Positions 5,998-13,521 of a stretch of 20,264 nt of DNA are shown one piece after another (the first letter of the stretch is position 1; each line of letters begins with the position of its first letter). The translations under genes and the position numbers were made by a program. The stretch spans positions 1-20,264 of the IMG/VR virus record IMGVR_UViG_3300023119_000165, one strand, 5' to 3'. The notes below the pieces were generated by a model. It ran no database searches and was not told the origin of the DNA. It saw only the letters and a list, made by a program, of their open reading frames with translations. This DNA comes from a virus.

Positions 5998-6507
5998 ATG
6001 GGACTTGATATGTTTGTTCGAGAAATTCGCAAATGGGAAAAACAAGAACTTTCACTATTTGCACAAGCAATTCTAAACACAATACCAAAATCCTTTAATG
6101 TAAATAATCCTGATCCGGATGTTGAAGAGGATTTCAACATTGATTCATTTTTAGCTAAACATCCTACAATACCAGTTCCTTACAAACTTGGTGAAGAACT
6201 TTGTTATTGGCGTAAACATCCAGATGTACATGGTTGGATGAAAAACTTATTCTTTGACAAAGGTGGTATCACAACTTCAGACTTCAATCATGATACAATC
6301 TTTCTCACCCGTGAGGATGTTTCAAATCTTGAAAAAGCCATTCAGCAAAAAGAATTACCTTCAACATCAGGTTTCTTTTTTGGCTCATCTTATGGTGATG
6401 ACAAAGAATGGGAAGAATATCGTAATGAACAAGACCGAATATGTATTGAAAAAATGTTCAAGGCTCTTGATAATGGCTCAGTAATCTATTACACTTCATC
6501 ATGGTAA
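5998..6507 (+). CDS. Conserved phage protein of the 'MGLDM' type, unknown function
   Basis: The protein has 169 residues. The start is the ATG at 5998 because AGAGGA (5989-5994) precedes it and because the family characteristically begins MGLDM. Other family marks are ELCYWRKHPDVHGWM (65-80), a middle 'FLTREDVSNLEKA', SGFFFGSSYGDD (about 125-136), and the C-terminal end YYTSSW. Proteins with this plan are widespread in T4-like phages and some bacteria, and no biochemical role is known to me. The conserved tryptophan, histidine and serine ends suggest a ligand-binding fold. Confidence 0.7.
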   Translation: MGLDMFVREIRKWEKQELSLFAQAILNTIPKSFNVNNPDPDVEEDFNIDSFLAKHPTIPVPYKLGEELCYWRKHPDVHGWMKNLFFDKGGITTSDFNHDTIFLTREDVSNLEKAIQQKELPSTSGFFFGSSYGDDKEWEEYRNEQDRICIEKMFKALDNGSVIYYTSSW

Positions 6508-6511
6508 AAGT

Positions 6512-6883
6512 ATGTCAAAGCGAACAATCAAAGCAGGTAAACTTACACCAAGACAAAAGCTTGAGATTGAACATCGTCAGTATAATAAAGAGATGAGAAG
6601 TATTCATTGTCATCATCTTCAAAAGACATTTGAGCAATACATCGCCTATAAATATAATCATGGACAAGTGACGCCTCGGGTTCTACCAAGAGAACCAGAA
6701 CTCTATCGTAAACCTGAGCAAATCATACCATCACGGCATTCAACTTCTTTTTGTCCAACGGCTCCTGTTTCACGCACATATACTGGTGATGTTGTTCAAG
6801 GTGTTGCGACAATGCATAAAAGTAATGCTGTTCCAATTATTAATGAACAACAGGCAAAAGACTGTGCTACAATGAGAAGATAA
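6512..6883 (+). CDS. Conserved small phage protein, unknown function
   Basis: The protein has 123 residues. The basic N-terminal half (MSKRTIKAGKLTPRQKLEIE) is followed by a proline-rich linker and a conserved C-terminal block GDVVQGVATMHKSNAVPIIN with AKDCATMRR. I recall similar C-terminal blocks (GIATMHKSNAVPI) in other T4-like phage proteins, without an assigned function. The gene lies four bases after the previous stop and two bases before the next start, so it belongs to a tightly packed operon. Confidence 0.7.
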   Translation: MSKRTIKAGKLTPRQKLEIEHRQYNKEMRSIHCHHLQKTFEQYIAYKYNHGQVTPRVLPREPELYRKPEQIIPSRHSTSFCPTAPVSRTYTGDVVQGVATMHKSNAVPIINEQQAKDCATMRR

Positions 6884-6885
6884 TT

Positions 6886-7578
6886 ATGCTAACAACATTA
6901 AACATGATACCGGATTCAAATGATTCGGATATCAAATATATTTTCCCAACAACAATTATACAAACACAAATTACGGGAGATGATTTTCAATCAATCACGA
7001 AAGAAATCAATGATTCGTTAGAACACCAAAAGAGTTATATTCCTAGTAACTTCATAGGCAATTCTCCATATTTTTCAAATGGTGAAGAAACAAAAATGGA
7101 TATTGAGTCTGGAAGAGGAGTCAACCGTTCGCCAATTACTGCTAATTATATTTCTGATTATTCAATTGACACTTTAGGAAGATGTGTAAGTGAGCAGTTA
7201 AAGAAATATCTTCAAATAACTTATACAACTTTGCCTGATTATCTGTTATCAAGACTTGTTTTGAATTCATGGTTGGCAGATTATCGTGATGAAAAAACAC
7301 ATCTGCTTGCTCATCAACATGAAAATTCATTTATAAATGCTGTATATTATCATCAAGTAAATGAAAATCCAGGAGGTGAATTAGTTTTATATTCTCCAAG
7401 CTCTTATATGAGCTACATAAATCCATCTCATCAAAAAATCTTTATAAAACCAACTCAAGGAATGCTTTTAGTATTTCCCTCATGGATGCAACATGCTGTA
7501 AATTCATTTGCGTCAGATTCAAATGAAAGAAGAATTGCCATTTCAATTACATGCAGATTTGAATATCAACATGAGTAA
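6886..7578 (+). CDS. 2OG-Fe(II) oxygenase-like protein (TIGR02466 type)
   Basis: The protein has 230 residues. Family features: FPTTIIQTQI near the N-terminus, the pattern H143-x-H145 in LLAHQHENSFINAVYY, GGELVLYSP (163-171), PTQGMLLVFPSWMQHAVNSF (189-208) with H203, and R216 in NERRIAISITCRF. These fit the putative 2-oxoglutarate/iron oxygenases common in marine T4-like phages, in which iron is held by histidines on the jelly-roll fold and the arginine binds 2-oxoglutarate. The substrate is unknown; protein, nucleic acid and small-molecule targets are all possible. It overlaps the next gene by eight bases. Confidence 0.8.
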   Translation: MLTTLNMIPDSNDSDIKYIFPTTIIQTQITGDDFQSITKEINDSLEHQKSYIPSNFIGNSPYFSNGEETKMDIESGRGVNRSPITANYISDYSIDTLGRCVSEQLKKYLQITYTTLPDYLLSRLVLNSWLADYRDEKTHLLAHQHENSFINAVYYHQVNENPGGELVLYSPSSYMSYINPSHQKIFIKPTQGMLLVFPSWMQHAVNSFASDSNERRIAISITCRFEYQHE

Positions 7579-7930
7579 ACTTTCGGAGAAAGACTACGAA
7601 ACACTTCGGCATTCTGCTGAAGTGTATATGGTCAATACAATTTATGATGATTTTCATTTTCCTTTTCTTGTTTCATTTGGCAAAAAACATATCTTTCAGG
7701 AATTCTCTCATGGAGATATTCATTTAGGTGTTCTTTATCTGGAATGGCACAAGTTAGAAAATGAAAAAAGAGGATATTATAAACGTACTTGGTTCAATTC
7801 ATTTGAAGAAGCTGCTGAAAAAGCAATTGAAATTCAATCGAATAAAATTGTGAATGAAGAAAAGTTATATCGTTATCACCAATCATATTTTCAAGACATT
7901 TATAATCCACCTGAAAGGTTATATTCATGA
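7571..7930 (+). CDS. Protein of unknown function between an oxygenase and pyrF
   Basis: The protein has 119 residues from the ATG at 7571, which overlaps the oxygenase stop by eight bases; a longer reading from 7508 would lie inside the oxygenase gene. It contains VNTIYDDFHFPFLVSFGKKH, a histidine-rich middle (HGDIHLGVLYLEWHKLENEK) and a helical C-terminus. No family recognised. Its stop overlaps the pyrF start by four bases (ATGA), so the three genes are probably translated as one unit. Confidence 0.65.
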   Translation: MSKLSEKDYETLRHSAEVYMVNTIYDDFHFPFLVSFGKKHIFQEFSHGDIHLGVLYLEWHKLENEKRGYYKRTWFNSFEEAAEKAIEIQSNKIVNEEKLYRYHQSYFQDIYNPPERLYS

Positions 7931-8574
7931 AGCCTCTTGACCGAATTATATTATCACTTGATACAACTGATACGGATTATGCTAATCGAATGATTGAAAA
8001 ATATTCAGAAATAATCTATGGATTTAAGTTGAATCATTTATTGTTCAATCAACATTCACTTCTTCGTTATTCTTATACAGATGTTCCTACATTAGTTGAT
8101 TATAAATTGTTTGATATACCAAACACCATGACACATATTCTGATGGATCTGATTGACCGTGGTGTTGATATGGTGACAGTTCATATGTCAAACAGTCGAC
8201 ATGCTCTCGATTGTCTCGCAGATTATGCAGACCAAATCAAAATCTGTGGTGTAACATTGTTGACTAGTTGGACTGATGCTGATTCTCAAGCACGATATGG
8301 TAAAACTCCAGCTGAACTATATGCTGAAAGTATTGCTGAGATGGAAAAATATGGTTTCTGGGGAATGATTTGTGCGCCAACTGACCTTGAATATGCAAAG
8401 ATGGCAAATACAACTCTCAAAAAAATATGTCCTGGTATTCGCCCCAATACCTCAATCGCAACCTTGATTAGTACAGATGACCAAGTTCGTATTATGACAC
8501 CTGACCAGGCAATTGAAGCCGGAGCAGACTACTTGGTGATGGGCCGATCCTTCTATGAATATGTCAATGATTGA
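7927..8574 (+). CDS. pyrF: Orotidine 5'-phosphate decarboxylase
   Basis: The protein has 215 residues. It converts orotidine monophosphate to UMP, the last step of pyrimidine synthesis, in the cytoplasm. All active-site elements are visible: D11 in ILSLD, K34 in YGFKLN, the D58-x-K60-x-x-D63 signature in LVDYKLFDIPNT, VTVH (83-86), the phosphate-binding CPGIRP (168-173), and TPDQAIEAGADYLVMGRS (191-208) with R207. Length and motif order match the bacterial enzyme, so it should be active. The DIPNT signature argues for OMP decarboxylase rather than the related keto-gulonate enzyme. It sits in a phage operon with an oxygenase and a methyltransferase, so it is an auxiliary metabolic gene likely supplying pyrimidines for phage DNA. 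Confidence 0.93.
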   Translation: MKPLDRIILSLDTTDTDYANRMIEKYSEIIYGFKLNHLLFNQHSLLRYSYTDVPTLVDYKLFDIPNTMTHILMDLIDRGVDMVTVHMSNSRHALDCLADYADQIKICGVTLLTSWTDADSQARYGKTPAELYAESIAEMEKYGFWGMICAPTDLEYAKMANTTLKKICPGIRPNTSIATLISTDDQVRIMTPDQAIEAGADYLVMGRSFYEYVND

Positions 8575-9595
8575 AAATTATCTTAATCGCAAGAACTCCT
8601 TACGAGAATTACCTGATTCTGAATTTGATGAAAAAGTTGAAAGCTTGGCTGAAGAACTGTCTCAAATGAATTATCGTTATTCATATCGTAACATTGAACT
8701 TCATAATGATTGGAGAGATTTATGTAGGTATGATACAACTTTTCTTCAGAATTCAGCATCAACAACAAGAACTGGATTGAAACTTTGTGAACATTATTTT
8801 CCAAATTTCTTTGAGATTCAAAATTCAAAAGGTCAAAGTTTCGCAAATTGCTGGACCAAAGAAAACTTGGTCAAAGTCCTGAAATGGAATCGCAAGTCAC
8901 ACCAGACACCATATCTCTCGGAGCTTCGTAGAGGTGTTTATTTCTGCTGTGGTTTGACGAAAAACACCATGTTCAGACCTCACATCGCAAAAACGGTTTG
9001 TGCAAATTTTTCGAAAAAAACGGTTTTAGATCCTTGTTGCGGTTGGGGTGGCCGAATGATTGGTGCCCTTGCTGCAGGCAAACACTATATCGGATTTGAA
9101 CCAAATGGTGATACTTATCGAGGTTTGTTACAACTCGCTGATTTTTTGAATGCTCGTAATCGTGTTGAAATTTACAATGACGGTGCTGAGAACATGACTA
9201 AATATAATTTTGAGAGTGTTGATTTGATTCTCACATCTCCTCCTTATTTCAACTTAGAGATTTATTCAGAATCAAAACTTCAATCTGAGAATATGTTTTC
9301 AAATTATGATGAATGGCGAGATGAATGGCTAAAGCCTGTGATTCGTCAGTCTCTCGATAAATTGAATAATGATGGTTATTCGGCATGGAATGTTCACAAT
9401 GTAGGTAAAATGAAAATGATTTTCGATGTTGAGAAAATTCACAAAGAATATGGATATGATGTGACCTCTGAAATCTCCTTATCCTCTTCGAAACGCCAAG
9501 CAAACAACCATCGTCAGAAAAACAACGACCTGACAAGAATATTCTATTCAACAGAGCGAAAGCAAAAAAATGCTTTTCTCGAAATTTTTTCTTGA
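8567..9595 (+). CDS. DNA methyltransferase 1 (SPPY amino-methyltransferase type)
   Basis: The protein has 342 residues from ATG 8567; two more in-frame ATGs (8555, 8561) lie upstream inside pyrF and none has a good ribosome site. A conserved N-terminal domain (YRYSYRNIELHNDW; LKLCEHYFPNFFEIQNSKG) precedes the SAM-binding motif I VLDPCCGWGGRM (153-164), an acidic E178, and catalytic motif IV LTSPPYFNLEIY (222-233). SPPY is typical of N4-cytosine and some N6-adenine enzymes. It is clearly paralogous to the protein at 13522-14451. The C-terminus, AFLEIFS, resembles a clamp-binding tail. The TGA stop lies inside the next promoter's -35 box. Target sequence unknown; protection from restriction is the likely role. 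Confidence 0.85.
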   Translation: MIENYLNRKNSLRELPDSEFDEKVESLAEELSQMNYRYSYRNIELHNDWRDLCRYDTTFLQNSASTTRTGLKLCEHYFPNFFEIQNSKGQSFANCWTKENLVKVLKWNRKSHQTPYLSELRRGVYFCCGLTKNTMFRPHIAKTVCANFSKKTVLDPCCGWGGRMIGALAAGKHYIGFEPNGDTYRGLLQLADFLNARNRVEIYNDGAENMTKYNFESVDLILTSPPYFNLEIYSESKLQSENMFSNYDEWRDEWLKPVIRQSLDKLNNDGYSAWNVHNVGKMKMIFDVEKIHKEYGYDVTSEISLSSSKRQANNHRQKNNDLTRIFYSTERKQKNAFLEIFS

Positions 9596-9620
9596 CAAAG
9601 AGAAAATTATCTGATATGAT
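9592..9620 (+). promoter_or_regulatory. Promoter of the metallophosphoesterase operon
   Basis: TTGACA (9592-9597), a 17-base spacer and TATGAT (9615-9620), with TG at 9612-9613. The -35 contains the stop codon of methyltransferase 1. Confidence 0.8.
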
Positions 9621-9673
9621 CTAATCTGAGGTAAAAATTGAACGACCTAAAATTCACTACAGCAGGAGAGTAC

Positions 9674-10252
9674 ATGCAAGGTGAAATCTTCTTGACATCT
9701 GATACACACTATCACCATTCAAACATTTTGAAGTTCACTGATTCACAAGGAGTTCCTGTCCGTGGTGGTTTTGAAACTGTAGAAGAAATGAATGAAGCAA
9801 TGTTTGACGGATGGAATGAGACTATTCGTGAAAATGATACTGTTTACCATCTAGGTGATTTGGCGATGGGTCCATATAAGAGCAGTGATTTTGCTGAAAG
9901 ATTTCGTTCTTTACCTGGTAAGAAATACTTGATTGTAGGTAATCATGATGATATCAAATGGTGTGTGAAAAGTAAAATATTTAAAGAAGTGATGATGTGG
10001 AGAAAATTTAAAGATAAAAAAATATTGCTTTCTCATGTACCACTCGATGTGAGTAGTTTAAAAACATATGATGATGGAAGTAAAATGTTAAACTATCATG
10101 GACATATTCATCAAATGAAAAGCCCGACACCTCAACATCGTTGTGTTTGTGTTGAATGGACTAACTATAAACCAATACATATTGATGAAGTTGAACAACT
10201 TAACAACTTCATAAGATACGATTTCAATTATTATACCGAAAGTAAAGTATGA
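9674..10252 (+). CDS. Calcineurin-like metallophosphoesterase
   Basis: The protein has 192 residues from ATG 9674, chosen because AGGAGAG (9664-9670) lies just upstream and because the family starts with the first beta strand (EIFLTSD); a TTG at 9638 would add 12 residues. Metal-binding motifs appear in order: SDTHYHH (D10, H12), HLGDLA, IVGNHDD, LLSHVPLD and YHGHIHQ. These are the five signatures of the family, complete and with normal spacing, so an active two-metal phosphodiesterase is expected. Substrate unknown; phage members may act on nucleotides, RNA ends or signalling nucleotides. It overlaps the next gene by four bases. Confidence 0.85.
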   Translation: MQGEIFLTSDTHYHHSNILKFTDSQGVPVRGGFETVEEMNEAMFDGWNETIRENDTVYHLGDLAMGPYKSSDFAERFRSLPGKKYLIVGNHDDIKWCVKSKIFKEVMMWRKFKDKKILLSHVPLDVSSLKTYDDGSKMLNYHGHIHQMKSPTPQHRCVCVEWTNYKPIHIDEVEQLNNFIRYDFNYYTESKV

Positions 10253-11769
10253 AAATATCATCAATTACAATTGTTGGAAATGGTCTTGATTTGTGGATGA
10301 CATCCGCTCTTCTGCTGAAAAGATGTCCTCAATTTAAAATTAACATCATTGATTTAAAAAAAGAATCTACAGATAAAAATATTACCGTAAGTGAAATATT
10401 TTCACTCTACTCATATCTAGTAGGACTCGATGACCTAAAGTGGAAAGAAAATACAAATGCTGTATACAGAGCAGGTACTGAGTATTATAATTTTGCTCAA
10501 GAAGGTCATTATTTTTGTATGCCCAATAGTCACTATGAAATTCCAAAACCAAACAAAGATGAAAACTGGGATTTGTCACAGTTATTTGATTTAAAAAATT
10601 ATTATTCAAATAAAATAACACATAAAGACCTTCTTAATTTTATAACATATACACCATGGTTGATTGCTCAAAATCGTTTAACTGAATCTTTTGAAACAAC
10701 CAAAGACACACGAAGACCTTTTTCATTTAATGACGAGATTTCATTTTCTTTTGAGAAAAATCTTTTTGCGGATCTTCTAAAAGAAATTGCTATATCTACA
10801 GTAAATGTCTATGAGAATTCGAATCCAAATATTACTCGTAATGAAGATGGTTCAATTAAGTCAATTGATGTTGACAGTGTAACATTATACAGTGATTTGT
10901 ATATTGACCTTTCAAGTAATTCAATTTTAGTTCAAAAAGAAGAATCAAATCCTTTTTTAAAGATTGAAAAGTTTCATGAAGATTCAAAAGATGTTTTTGT
11001 CCTGCCATATCAAAGCACTTTAGAACAAGTTAAAAACGTCAAGCTGGCCGATTCAGTAGTTGGAACTGATTTTGGTTTTGCGAAAAAAATCCCGACTTGG
11101 GAAAGATGTTCATTTGAATATTTTTATAATTCAAATGAAACAAACCAGAATGAAATTGAAAAGATTATACAAGGATTTTTTGAACAAGAAGTTGAACATT
11201 CACATCAAGAAGTTGTAAATGGTACTTATGCCTTAGCTTGGTCTAATAATGTATTGTCTCTTGGTCATGCTTATATAAAACTTGAAAATAAGATTGTTGA
11301 TTCAACCTCTTATCTGATTGATTCATTAGTTTATCTTCTCAATATAATTGACAAAAATATTACGCATTATGACATTTCATTATTCAATACACATTGTCGA
11401 AGAAACTTTTTGAAAAGTATTGATAATGACTTAATTTTCAATTCGTTCTGCACAAGAAAAGGCAAGTTCTGGGAACATTATAATTCATTTGAGTATTTTA
11501 CTGAATCTGTTGAATACAATATATATAATTTATTAACAACATCAAACTCAAATATATTACCTAAAGATTTATTTTTATTACTTGGGTTTGATGTTTCTCT
11601 ATACAATAGCAAATTTCAAACGAATATAATTGCTGAGAAAAACAAAGATTTTGTGAAGTTTTTAGATTACTTAAAATTTGGATATGATCGATTTATGGAA
11701 CAAATGTTTGAAGAAGTCAAAACTTTTGAAAATGTACATGATTATACAGTAGCAAATATTTACACCTAA
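10249..11769 (+). CDS. Tryptophan-halogenase-like flavoprotein, catalytic lysine apparently replaced
   Basis: The protein has 506 residues, close to the usual length for the family. The N-terminus ISSITIVGNGLDLWMTSALL (4-23) is a Rossmann strand and glycine loop like the GGG-T-A-G-W-M start of flavin-dependent tryptophan halogenases. The region NTNAVYRAGTEYYNF (68-82) aligns with the family's 'AT-F-K-x-G-x-x-F' segment that carries the catalytic lysine; here the position is R74. No clear W-x-W-x-I-P motif is seen; the nearest candidate is FAKKIPTWERCSFEYFY (about 276-292). Such proteins occur in other marine T4-like phages. It may bind flavin without halogenating, or use another substrate. 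The call rests on fold-level resemblance. Confidence 0.7.
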   Translation: MKISSITIVGNGLDLWMTSALLLKRCPQFKINIIDLKKESTDKNITVSEIFSLYSYLVGLDDLKWKENTNAVYRAGTEYYNFAQEGHYFCMPNSHYEIPKPNKDENWDLSQLFDLKNYYSNKITHKDLLNFITYTPWLIAQNRLTESFETTKDTRRPFSFNDEISFSFEKNLFADLLKEIAISTVNVYENSNPNITRNEDGSIKSIDVDSVTLYSDLYIDLSSNSILVQKEESNPFLKIEKFHEDSKDVFVLPYQSTLEQVKNVKLADSVVGTDFGFAKKIPTWERCSFEYFYNSNETNQNEIEKIIQGFFEQEVEHSHQEVVNGTYALAWSNNVLSLGHAYIKLENKIVDSTSYLIDSLVYLLNIIDKNITHYDISLFNTHCRRNFLKSIDNDLIFNSFCTRKGKFWEHYNSFEYFTESVEYNIYNLLTTSNSNILPKDLFLLLGFDVSLYNSKFQTNIIAEKNKDFVKFLDYLKFGYDRFMEQMFEEVKTFENVHDYTVANIYT

Positions 11770-11781
11770 AAGAGAAGTATA

Positions 11782-11958
11782 ATGTTTGATATAGTATTTG
11801 GTGGTCTTTTATTTTTAGCAGCAGGGACAGGAGCAGTACTGATTGCTTTATTCTTTGTCCTGTGGCCTTTGGCTCAAAAAAGAAAACATGAGTATTGGTG
11901 CCATCGTGATAATTTAGATCCTGGTGATGACCATGGAAATCAAGAACCGCATGTATAA
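11782..11958 (+). CDS. Small single-pass membrane protein
   Basis: The protein has 58 residues and begins MFDIVFGGLLFLAAGTGAVL. A hydrophobic segment at residues 3-30 spans the membrane. A basic stretch (QKRKHEYW) and an acidic, histidine-containing tail (CHRDNLDPGDDHGNQEPHV) follow. The start follows AGAGAAG and lies 13 bases after the halogenase-like gene. By the positive-inside rule the tail should face the cytoplasm. No family recognised. It is the last gene before the strong promoter at 11965. Confidence 0.6.
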   Translation: MFDIVFGGLLFLAAGTGAVLIALFFVLWPLAQKRKHEYWCHRDNLDPGDDHGNQEPHV

Positions 11959-11964
11959 AAAGCC

Positions 11965-11993
11965 TTGACATTTGAAAAAGAATGTGATAAGAT
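11965..11993 (+). promoter_or_regulatory. Strong promoter of the coiled-coil protein and structured RNA
   Basis: TTGACA (11965-11970), a 17-base spacer and TAAGAT (11988-11993), with TG at 11985-11986. It lies seven bases after the preceding stop codon. The transcript should run through the coiled-coil gene to the terminator near 12970. Confidence 0.8.
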
Positions 11994-12037
11994 CATTAAA
12001 TAGAATAAAAAAATAAACAACTCTCTAGGAGATTATT

Positions 12038-12622
12038 ATGCAAATCAATCTACGCAAAGCCTCTGCTCTTCAGTCCGACATTCAATCAATGATCCGCTCC
12101 ATTTCAGTGGATACACGTGCTTCTTTCGAAGAACGTGAAACTGTTGCTGAAGAAATGACAGAGGCCATTAACGAGTGGAGGACAAACCTGGACCGAAAAA
12201 CCGACCTGATTAATGTTCTTTTTGGTATTCGTGAAAAGGTTGGTGTTGCAAATGCTGAATGTGGCCTCAACACAAAGCTCACTGAGCATCGCCGAGTTTC
12301 CGAGCAAAAGGAGTTGATTGAAGATACTATTGATGGCCGAAGAGGCCGAATGCTCACCACTGAGCAAGTGATTGATAAACTAACCAAAATGGAAGAACGA
12401 GTTGAGAACGCCAAGGAAGCCCTCTTTGGCAGAAGCCGTGATATCGAAGTGTACACAGAACTCCTTGATAAGGAGGAGTTGGATAGCTTTCGTAAAGAAA
12501 TTCGTTCTCTCAAAAAACTTCAACGTTCAATCAATGAGGAGGTGCTTGAGCTAAATATACGCACTCACATTGTTTTATCGGAAGCGGAAGTTCAAGTTCT
12601 TAGAAACGAGGACCTGATCTGA
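12038..12622 (+). CDS. Coiled-coil protein of unknown function, probably highly expressed
   Basis: The protein has 194 residues and is nearly all helix with many charged residues, for example a heptad-like stretch EQVIDKLTKMEERVENAKEA (about 108-127). It has no membrane segment and no enzyme motif. The ATG follows AGGAG (12027-12031) at an ideal distance and a strong promoter lies directly upstream. G+C content and codon choice are higher than in neighbouring genes, another sign of strong expression. Its stop codon is directly followed by a structured non-coding RNA on the same transcript, so the two may work together. No family recognised. Confidence 0.75.
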   Translation: MQINLRKASALQSDIQSMIRSISVDTRASFEERETVAEEMTEAINEWRTNLDRKTDLINVLFGIREKVGVANAECGLNTKLTEHRRVSEQKELIEDTIDGRRGRMLTTEQVIDKLTKMEERVENAKEALFGRSRDIEVYTELLDKEELDSFRKEIRSLKKLQRSINEEVLELNIRTHIVLSEAEVQVLRNEDLI

Positions 12623-12970
12623 CGCCCAGTGGATTGTAGGTAAGAAACGGTCAATATCAGCAATATGCTGAAACACAACTACTGAAACCTCCAAACTGGT
12701 TGTCAATGTTTTCGGGATAAGGTCTTGGCGGACCTTCTTTGTTTATTTGCTCCCGAAGTTAGACCATTGTTTAAATGTTAGCATTGTTCATTGCTGCCTT
12801 CGGGTTATGTTGTTTTGTTTCGTTGACACGCCTCATTTACAATCCACACCCAAAGACATTCGAATAGGGAATCCTAGCAGATGCTCCCAGTATAGCTTAC
12901 GAACGGCCAAGAGCATGGTACAAGTAGAAGTCTGGCTGCGAAGATTCCCTATTTGAGTGTCTTTTTTATT
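12623..12970 (+). ncRNA. Structured non-coding RNA of about 350 bases, two domains
   Basis: No credible gene exists here. Domain 1 is closed by the 10-base-pair helix GTGGATTGTA (12629-12638) with TACAATCCAC (12838-12847). Inside are CAGCA/TGCTG (12658-12670), AAGGTC/GACCTT (12719-12736), and two competing 7-pair helices that share one strand: 12711-12717 with 12751-12757, or 12752-12758 with 12798-12804. Domain 2 is closed by a 22-pair helix (12852-12873 with 12943-12964, two G-U pairs) and holds ATGCTC/GAGCAT (12881-12886 with 12911-12916). A T-rich tract follows, so the RNA ends near 12970. It is probably cut from, or ends, the transcript started at 11965. I see no match to tmRNA, RNase P RNA, a group I intron or a retron. 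The helices are visible directly; function is unknown. Confidence 0.75.
12852..12970 (+). terminator. Terminator-like long hairpin at the end of the structured RNA
   Basis: The 22-pair closing helix (12852-12873 with 12943-12964) is followed by TTTTTTATTTT (12962-12972), part of which takes part in the helix. The layout is that of an intrinsic terminator whose loop has grown into a 69-base domain. It separates the early transcript from the late promoter at 12991. Confidence 0.65.
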
Positions 12971-12990
12971 TTAAGCATGTGAAAAATTTG

Positions 12991-12998
12991 TATAAATA
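12991..12998 (+). promoter_or_regulatory. T4-type late promoter
   Basis: TATAAATA is an exact match to the T4 late promoter, 36 bases upstream of the first gene of the arginine-dyad / spanin / gp33 cluster and just after a terminator. Presence of a gp33 gene in the same cluster supports use of this promoter type. Confidence 0.75.
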
Positions 12999-13033
12999 GT
13001 AAGAGAATATTTCAACATTTATCTTACAGAAAA

Positions 13034-13507
13034 ATGACAAATATAATTCACGACCGAAGAGATCCTCATGAACGTCGAGTAACACATGACCGGCGAGAAG
13101 AAGAGGAAGATAATTTTTATACAGACCAAAGAAGAGAAGAACGAAGAAGTGACAAAGACCGTCGACAGTTGACAAGAAGGACTCAACATGACCGTCGAGT
13201 TCAAACTGTGACAGTTACAAATGACCGTCGAAAGTCTTCACGAAGATTTACAGATGCTGCTCAATTTCAAGAAGCATTGTCAGTAAAATCTGAAGAAGTG
13301 AATTTAGAAGCGTTACCTGATTGGGTGAGTGGTACATTACAAGAAGCTGAGAAAAGAAGGGCTGAACAGCCAGCATTGTCACCACCTCCTGTAGATATGA
13401 CCGGATCAGAAAACAAAGAAAAGTATTTTGATGTGTGGGTGATCACAGTTACACTAATTATTCTTTTATGTTTTATAGGAGCAGGTTATATATTTTATTT
13501 TACTTGA
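13034..13507 (+). CDS. Arginine-dyad (DRR/ERR) repeat protein with C-terminal membrane anchor, copy 1
   Basis: The protein has 157 residues. Residues 1-71 hold ten RR dyads, five of them as DRR (for example IIHDRRD and QHDRRVQ), spaced four to twelve residues apart. A middle segment (72-130) is acidic and then proline-containing (PALSPPPVDM). A single membrane span (about 133-155) ends two residues before the C-terminus, so the arginine-rich part should lie in the cytoplasm. There is no signal peptide. The gene is first after a T4-type late promoter, ahead of methyltransferase 2 and then a similar gene. Arginine-rich cytoplasmic tails may bind DNA, RNA or membrane lipids. A lysis role (holin-like) is possible because spanins follow, but unproven. 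No family recognised. Confidence 0.7.
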   Translation: MTNIIHDRRDPHERRVTHDRREEEEDNFYTDQRREERRSDKDRRQLTRRTQHDRRVQTVTVTNDRRKSSRRFTDAAQFQEALSVKSEEVNLEALPDWVSGTLQEAEKRRAEQPALSPPPVDMTGSENKEKYFDVWVITVTLIILLCFIGAGYIFYFT

Positions 13508-13521
13508 GAAAAAGATTATGA

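Noticed and set aside
12082-12513. 143-residue open frame opposite the coiled-coil gene
   Set aside because: It is serine/arginine-rich, as expected for the complement of a glutamate-rich gene, and the plus-strand gene has a promoter and ribosome site.
12747-12956. 69-residue open frame inside the structured RNA region
   Set aside because: It has no ribosome site, an odd composition and lies across the long helices, so the structure explains it better.
12623-12970. Retron-type RNA, group I intron, tmRNA or RNase P RNA
   Set aside because: There is no reverse transcriptase nearby, no interrupted gene, no recognisable intron core, no tRNA-like ends with a tag frame, and no RNase P conserved blocks.
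13034-13260. CRISPR-like or tandem DNA repeat suggested by recurring GACCGTCGA
   Set aside because: The recurrence is short, irregularly spaced and in frame with the DRR protein repeat; it reflects codons for D-R-R.
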